64,000 bases of DNA. It comes from Eucommia ulmoides (lineage: Eukaryota; Streptophyta; Magnoliopsida; Garryales; Eucommiaceae). Location: contig CM028329.1 in the NCBI GenBank assembly GCA_016647705.1, forward strand, positions 16,736,410 through 16,800,409. Reading direction: 5' to 3'. Of this stretch, positions 25,401 to 34,360 are shown one piece after another. The position numbers were made by a program, and so were the translations under genes. The first letter of the stretch is position 1. The number at the start of each line of letters is the position of its first letter. The notes under the pieces were generated by a model. The model saw nothing but the letters and a program-made list of their open reading frames with translations, did not search any database and had not been told where the DNA came from.

Positions 25401-28400
25401 TAGATCGTAGCTAATGAGAATGGCTTCAATTTGTATTTTCCAAGAGAGAATTGGTAGATGTGAGTTTCACGGAGTTGTGTAAATTGATAACAGTAAGGGG
25501 TTTGGTGGATTCTTGAGCATTGGGTATGAGAACTTGATTGTTTTCAATGGCCATGGCTGGAAAAAAAAAATGAGAACTCTTTCTGCAGGTGTCAATTTTG
25601 AGGGGTGGCGTCACGGTTGTCATGTTTGAAGGGGTGGGCACCGTCGCGGTTCTGATGTGCGGAGGGGTGGGCGCTACGGCGTTGCTGCAGCTGTGAGGAA
25701 GAAGGAGAGAGGGGAGAAGAAGCTTAAAGGGGAAGAACAAATCTCTATTCTCTGTTGATTTGCGATAGTACCCAAGAAAGGAGGAACGGTTGTTGTAGCA
25801 AAGAACAGGGAGAGAGAAGTTGCGGCCGGTTGAGGGAAGTTTAGGGTTTCGTGAGGAAGAAAGAGAGAGGTTCAGGAACCTTGCTCTGTATACCATAAAG
25901 AGTTTGATAAAATATGACATGTTTGATTCTATTCAATCAAATTGAATATATATACAATCTCTAATCAAGAGAAAAGTCAAAGAGTCTGCATTAGGTAACT
26001 AATCACCAACAATTAATCTAATTAATCTCCTATAATTTGGCATCTGTAATAGGAAATTAATTTCCTACAATTATTCTAACTAATCTCCTATAATTAATAT
26101 CCTATAATTAGGCAATAATCAAGTACTCACAAGTCCGTCATCTCTGAATTTCAATTGTAATGCGTGTCAATGCAATAAAAGTCACAAGTTACCTTTTTCC
26201 ATTTCCATTCTTGTTTCAACTTCTCCACTTGAAATCATATTTTTTGACGTGTCGACCTCTCATGTGCGTTCCATTGATGATTTCAAATATTATGTTATTT
26301 TTGTTGATCATTTTACAAAATACATATGGCTTTATCCACTTAAAAGAAAATCCGATGTCTATGTCGTTTGTGTTCGCTTTAAATCACTGGTGGAAAACTA
26401 CTTCAACCGAAAAATCATCACGTTTTATTCTGACAATGGGGGGGTAATATCAAACACTTTCATCATACCTCAGTTCTAATGGGATATCTCACTTAACCTC
26501 ACCTCCACACACTCCTGAACACAATGGGTATTTTGATCATATTAGCTATGATCTACAACAATTTATTGACGGATCCCTCTCGGCACCACCTGCCACGATT
26601 ACTATCAATGAAGCTTCTACTCACAATCCAAAATATCTAACATGGCTTCGTCAAGAAAAATTAATTTTTGGAGCACTAGTGGGTTTTATCTCTCAAAATA
26701 TTATTCCTCTCATCACTCAATGCAAAACATCTCATGAGGCTTGGACAATTCTCGCCAACACCAATGTAGACCATCTCGTGGTCACATCAAACAGATTAAG
26801 AAACAAATTAAGCATGCAACCAAAGGGTCACAAACAATCTCAGAACACATGCAATTCATCAAAACTCGAACTGAAGAGCTTGCCTCCTTGCCAAGCCTAT
26901 GGATGACGAAGACATCATTTAGAAAAAATTTGATGGACTTGATGATAACTACAAACCCAGTGTTGATGTTATCAATGCACGAGATACCACAATACCATTT
27001 GATGAATTTCATGAGAAGCTGATTAACAAAGAGTTGTCTCTCTGATCTCATCTCTCCAATACATCTCCTCTTTTGGCCTTGGCAAATCCTACTTCAACTC
27101 GGGTCAACTCTGGACTAAATGGATTAGGGAATCAACGGTCGTGGGCACACACATCACCCAACTCCAATATACAGACAAATTGCCCCCCTTCTCAAACATA
27201 TCTTGAAAAGTGTCAAGGGTGTCGTGCTCAAGGACACACGGTTCAGTAGTGTCCTCTATTTCACTTGACACCAACGAATCTGCAGTCCAATCCACAGCCG
27301 CGAGCATCTAGTCAATGGCAACCTCAACCTCCAGCTCCCTGGTAACCATGAGTTAATGTTGCAATAACTAACAACTACGACGACTCCAATTGACTCCTTG
27401 ATAGTGGTGCATCGCACCATGTTACCACCGACTTGAGTAATCTCTCAATTCATGCTCCTTAGGCAGGGGCTGACGATGTTGTGATTGGCGATTGCACGTT
27501 TCTCCCTATTTCGCATACTGGTTCTACATCTCTACACACTCCCTCACATACCTTCTTACTTCATAATGTGCTTTGTGTTCCTACCATACATAAAAATCTT
27601 AATTCTATTTCTCAATTTTTTAAATCTAACAATGTATCCATCGAATTCTTACCCTCTTCTTTTCTTGTGAAGGATCTTCGCACGAGGGCAATACTTCTAC
27701 AAGGTCAAACTAAGGATGGTGTGTATGAATGGCCGGTCCGTTCGATTAAGTCTTCTCCATTGGTAGCATTCTCCAGTGTCAAGATCACGTCGTCTGAATG
27801 GCATCATCTCTTAGGTCATCCGTCATTGTTAATTCTTAGGCATATTATCTCTTCTTTTCACTTACAAGTCACAAGTCCGTCATCCTTGAATTCCAATTGT
27901 AATGCGCATTAATGCAATAAAAGTCACAAGTTACCTTTCTCCATTTCCACTCTTGTTTCAATTTCTCCACTTGAAATCATATTTTTTGACGTGTAGACCT
28001 CTCCCGTGCGTTCTATTGATGATTTCAAATATTATGTTATTTTGTTGATCATTTTACAAAATACATATGGCTTTATCCACTGAAAAGAAAATCCGATGTC
28101 TATGCATTTTTTGTTCGCTTCAAATCACTAGTGGAAAACTACTTTAGTTGAAAAATCATCACGTTTTATTCTGACAATGGGGGGGAATATCAAGCACTTT
28201 CATCATACCTCAGTTCTAATGAGATATCTCACTTAACTTCACCTCCACACACTCCTGAACACAATGGGTATTCTGAATATCATAATCGTCATATTGTTGA
28301 AACAGGCTTATCACTCCTCTCACATGCTTCCATGCCTTTGTCATACTAGTCATATGCATTCTCCACTCATGTTTATCTCATCAATCGTCTACCCACTCCC

Positions 28401-31400
28401 ACACTCCAACTTCTATCATCATAGGCAAAGCTCTTTGGCACACCTTCCAACTACCTCAAACTTCGAAGCTTTTGGTTGTCTATGCTATCCTTGGTTGCGT
28501 CCATATTCGTTTCACAAGCTATCCCTCCCTTCTAGCCCTTGTGTCTTCCTTGGTTACTCCTCCACCCAGAGTGCCTATCTTTGTCTTGATCCCGTAACCT
28601 CCCGTCTTTACACATGTCGTCATGTTAAATTCGTCGAGTCGATTATGCCCTTCAAAACCATTCAACCCAACCTCTTCCACGTCCTATGTCTGGGTTCCCT
28701 CCCGAGTCATCATCTCCAGCCACCATCATACCATCTGTCATTCTCAAACCTGTCCCTCAGGCGGATTCCACTCACAACACCACAACCATAACCACCGCAA
28801 TCATTCTCCTATCCCAAAACACCTTTCTCCCACCAAACCCGAGACTCAGTGCCGCAGCTCCACCTTCACCACACCGAGGCACTCAGCAGCCACCCCAAAC
28901 CCCACACTCTGAACCCAACTAACCCGTAACCCAATCACCACACCCCCCAGACCTGATACCTATTCCTCCTCCACATTAAGGTATAGTTACTCGATCCAAA
29001 AATAATATCCGCAAACCAATCCAAAAACTCAATCTCACTGCATAACTTTCCACCAACCCGAACCATGAACCTTCTACAGTGACCCAAGCCATCAAAGATC
29101 CCAAATGGCGTCAGACCATGTCTGAGGAGTATTATGCTCTTGTTCGGAATGGGATATGGGACCTTGTTCCATCTCATCCGTCCCAAAATGTCGTTGGTTG
29201 CAAGTGGATTTTTCGAACTAAACATTTATCTGATGGTTTGTTAACAGGTACAAAGCACATTTAGTTGCCAAGGGGTGTTGACTACCATGACACCTTCAGT
29301 CCCGTTGTTAAACCAACAACAGTACAACTTCATATCTCTTTTGCCTTCACTCGTGGTTGGTCACTGTGACAACTTGATATCAATAATGCCTTTCTCCAAG
29401 GCTCTATTTCTGAGGACGTCTTTATGGCGCAACCACAAGGATTTATTAACAAAGATCATCCTTATCATGTCTGTAAACTACGCAAGTAATATACGATCTC
29501 AAACAAGCCCCCCCGTGCATGGTACCATGAGCTACGTCAGTTTCTCATCACCTCAGACTTCACTAACTCTCATGTCGACACATCACTATTTGTATACAAT
29601 GCTTTAGGTATCATGATATATATCTTGGTCTATGTTGATGACATCATTATCACAGGCAACAACAATGCAATAGTACAAAAGTTCATTCATCTTCTCTTCA
29701 ACAGATTCTCCCTCAAGGATCTTGGTTCACTTTCATATTTCCTTAGAGTTGAAGTCATTCCACATTCGCAAGGCATCTTTCTTTCCTAGCAGCGATATAT
29801 ACATGATCTCCTTACTTGCATTCATATGTCCGATGCCAAGCCCGTGTCTACGCCACTTGCCACTAGTCCAACTCTTAGTCTTCACTCCAAATCATCCCTA
29901 TCTGATACAACCGAATATAGAGCCATTGTTGGCAGTCTCCAATACTTATCACTCACACACCCAGACATTGCTTACACGGTCAATAAGTTATCACAATTCA
30001 TGCACTGCCCCAAGACTGATCATTGGAATGCAGCAAAGCATCTACTATGGTATCTTAGTGGTACTATTGCTCATGGTGTTGTTTTCTACCATAACTCACC
30101 ACTGTCACTTCATGCACTTACGGATGCAGACTAGGTAGAAAACAAGGATGACTTTACCTTCACAAGTGCCTATCTCATCTACATTGGTCGCCATCCAATC
30201 TTATGGAGTTCAAAGAAACAAATGACGGTGGCCTGTTCTTCTACCAAGGCTGAGTATCGAGTTGTTGCTACCATTGCTGCTGAAATTCGTTGGATTTGTT
30301 CTCTACTCACCGAGCTTCATGTTTCTCTACCTCAACAACCGGTTATTTACTGTGACAACACTGGTGCAACAAACCTATGCTCAAATCTGGTTTTTCATTC
30401 TCGCATGAAACATGTTGCTCTTGACTATCACTTCATTCGGAACAAGTTCAAGGGGGCTGTCTTCGAGTTACCCATGTTTCCTCTGCTGATCAACTAACTG
30501 ATGCGCTCACCAAACCTCTTACCCGCTCGTGCTTCCAACAATTTGCAAACAAGATTGGAATCATCTCACGGTGCTCCATCTTGCGGAGACATGATAAAGA
30601 TATGAGTACTTGATTATTGCCTAATTATAGGAGATTAATTGTAGGAGATTAATTAGATTAATTGTAGGAAATTAATTACCTATTATAGATGGCAAATTAT
30701 AGGAGATTAATTGTAGCAGATAATTAGATTAATTGTAGGTGATTAGTTATCTTATCTAAACCCTTTGACTTTTCCTATGATTAGAGATTGTATATATATT
30801 TAATTTGATTTAATAGAATCAAACATGCCATATTTTATCAAACTCTTTATTTATGTCTTTCCAGTACTGTTTAGGGTTTCATGTATTATTTCCTAATTTC
30901 TATTATAAATAGAGGGAAAGACTAACACAATGGTTAAGCCTTCTCATTCTGGTTGTATCCTCTTCTTATCTTTAATAGTTTAACTAGATCTAGAGGGTGT
31001 AAAATTTAATTGCCTATTCACCCCCCACCCCGAGGTTATATTTATGATAATCGGCGGTTCTTCAACAAGATCATTGCATGGAGAAAGTTATGTACTTCAA
31101 CCCAATTGAAGAATAAGAACAAGAATTAAATGCTTCATGGTTCTAAGCGTTTGAAACATTTTAACCACCAAACAGACCTTTGGAGTGAGATCTTAAAACG
31201 ATAAAGTAGACTTCTTTCCAAGGTTAAAATGGAAAGTGAAAGGAGGTGTATAACGAACCTGAAGCTTGAATAGCGGCACCAGATTTTATAATTGCTTCAC
31301 CCACAGGATGGTACTCTTTACTTGATTCGACCACCTGCTTTGCAGATGACAGCAAGGCACCATGTTCTAGCATACTGTCATTATATCCTCTTATCCATGT

Positions 31401-34309
31401 ATCAGATACTACAGCAGCAGTGTTAACCAAGGGACAAAGAAACTCAAAGAGAAATCCAACTGCCAAGCTTGACTTGTAAGCACGGTGGGAAGTGCCCTCT
31501 TCAGGCACTACAGAAGTTTTAACAATTTCTATGGCTTCATCTAAAAGACCAAGACTTAACACTTTCCCTATTAAAAAATTCTCAACCTTCCTTGCCCTTA
31601 TTGCATGCTTAGTCCCATAAGCACCAAAAGCTAACTGAATATTATTTACTCTAGATCCTGTTCTACAGAGAGAAACATCAGCCAAGAAAGCAGCATTTAA
31701 ATAGGGTAATGCATTTCCAAGGGGTCGAGGAGAAGCACGGTAGGTTTCAAATAGAAACTTTGTCTCAGTTCCAGAAGAAAGGCTATTTTTTAGAGGTTTC
31801 CAACATGGAAACAGAATATTCACAAGCAGACTTGCGGAGTCTAGTGGAGGCCTTTTCAAGAACTCCTCGAATGTAATTGTTTCACATTTGAGATCTCTCA
31901 TTATAGTCACAGTTGAACCCACAGTAAGAAGTAACGTGGCAATGTCCGAGGGAAAACATTTCCTTTGGTGCATCACCAAATTTCCCCCCAAACTAGCGAC
32001 GTTCCGAATAGATTTTGAAGCAATCTTCTCCATATGGGCAGCAATTTTTCGAAACAAGAGCTGATCTTCTGGGTTTAACTCAGCTTTGTTTTCTTCCCGC
32101 AAAGCTGAAATAGCCTTGGCAATTGTCACAGTTGCTCCAATATATAACCCTGTGTGATCCCTTCTAATCATAAAAAGTTCAGGAATATACCGCAGATCAA
32201 TGTATCTATCATAGTTTTCCAGTTCCTTGTAATAACCTGTTCCTGTGTTACCAACAACTAACTTTACCCGTCTACCTTTTCCAGCTACATCATGTTCCAA
32301 CAAAGTTTGAAGCTCCTCCATGGTAACAGGACTATACCAAGAATATCTTTTAGAATCCAGAAGCATAACAGATTTAAATTCATTTTTCAAGAATTCAGGG
32401 TAAGTGCAAATTTGATTCTTTGGATCATAAAAGGGAAGCCTACTTACTTTCTCTTCGTTAGTATCATCCTTTTTCCAGAAACAATTGAACCCCAAATCTT
32501 CAATGTCAGCATTAAAAGAAAAACTTTTGCAGACATCAGCAATGGGTCGGTATCCAGTGCAGCGGCATAGATTTCCGGCTGTAGCTTTTTCTGCTTCTGA
32601 AACGGTCAGCTTGGAAAATCCTGAAGGGGGCTCAGGCCGATGCATTTTTTCAGCATTAATGAGAGCGGAGTAAAGCGAAATACACATTCCAGGAGTACAA
32701 AATCCACATTGAGAAGCATGGAAACCGGCAAATCTTTGATGAATTGGATGGAACCCATCTTTGCTATTTCCAAGGCCTTCAGTTGTGGTAACTGAACACC
32801 AATTTATGCTGCAAAGAAGTGTAAGGCATGAATTCACCGTTGAGTCTTCAACTTGTTCAAGCAAAGGATCGTACTTTGACAAAAGTACAACACAAGCACC
32901 ACAGCCACCTGCCGGGATAAATATTTATGAATAAATCTGATTTGAGACCAAATTATTATGCATTTGACTGATAAGTGTAACACTAAAATTTATGCCATTC
33001 CATTCTAAATTAATTGAACCACAGACAATTAGAGTCCATTTGGATGAGATATTTGAAGGAGGCATTTGATTTTGAAAAGGGATTTGAAAAACATTCTTAT
33101 AGTCCGTTTGGGTTAGACATTTGTACAAGTTATTTGATTTCTAAAAGGTATTTGTTAAAAAACAAAAATTAAAAAACTTTCGAAACCCCTTTTCAAAATC
33201 AATTAATTTCTTTAAATACCTCATCCAGACGGACTATTAAGGTAGCGTTAGGTTTCATGGAATTGGAGGCTCGGAATCGGAATTACAAATGAACACATGT
33301 TCATTCCCAATTCCAAAGCTTGAACTCTGTGATACCAAACACCACCAAAGGAATTTTCTTACGAAAATTTACCCAGGCGCACTTTTAATTCACAAAGTCA
33401 TCAAGTGTTGAATATCTATCAACTCGCTTTGCTCACAAAGTAATAACTGGGCCAGCACAACAGCTATTGAAATACTAGACATCGTTCTAGAAGACAAAAA
33501 AGGATTAGATAGTGTTCTAGCGGACAAAGTTGCTCTTAAATCCACAAGAAAGGGTTCTTGAATCCACGAGAAAGAGAAGATCTCAAAGCATATTAGACTT
33601 GAATAATTGAATTCCCTTGCAAGAGTTTGTTAAAGAGTAGTTATAGCGCTCAACTTATCACTAGACTTGTAGGGGGAAAAAAAAATTGACTTCTAAGAAA
33701 AAGGAAATAAACTAATTCTAATACTTAAAAGAAAAGGAAAACATCAAATGGGAAACTAAAAATACTAGTACATATAACCAAGGAAAAGTACGCCAAAAAT
33801 AACTCTACATACTATATTACCTATTTTCTAAAAAACTATTAAAAAATGGCAACCCAGTGTTACAAAACTCCCGCTATGCACGGGTTTCGAAGAAGGGTCA
33901 GACCACTTAGGTCTATTGTACGCAGTTTTACCGTGCTTTTTTTGCAAGAGGCTGTTTCCACGACTCGAACCCGTAACCTCCAGGTCACATGCCGACAACT
34001 TTTACCATTATCCCAAGGCTCCCCTTCTATTTTCTTAAAAAACTATTAACCAAGAAAACAAAATACAAGAAAAATAAATTTGACGGGGTCCTTGTCCTAC
34101 ATCAATAACTAATAAGGAAACTAATCAATGAGCAAAACTCCCTCAATGTATTTTGTATTTCTATTCTCCAATTTCGAAAATTTACCTAGAGCTTAGCTGA
34201 ATATCTAAACAAAGCATAGCTCAACAAAGATTATTGATTTTCAAGATGTTTGATAATGAAAAATAAAAATAAATAAATAAAACAACAACGAGGATGCTCA
34301 TGCTGGGAC

Positions 34310-34360
<51 letters not shown>

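Larger units (their letters stand above)
24583..30849 (+). mobile_element. Copia-B: scrambled Ty1/copia element in intron 2
   Basis: The outer ends form one insertion: 5-bp target duplication TTTAT at 24578-24582 and 30850-30854, left LTR start TGATAAAGATAT at 24583, and complete right LTR at 30592-30849. The inside is rearranged. A short left LTR piece is followed by an inverted LTR-gag-RT segment (24660-26130), then an extra integrase segment (26128-26533), then gag, protease, integrase, reverse transcriptase and RNase H in the plus direction. Every coding block has stops or frameshifts. It lies antisense to the host gene on its main axis. Confidence 0.85.

Noticed and set aside
33842-34026. 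Possible tRNA gene on the minus strand
   Set aside because: Only A and B boxes are tRNA-like. The body and flanking duplication identify an Au SINE.
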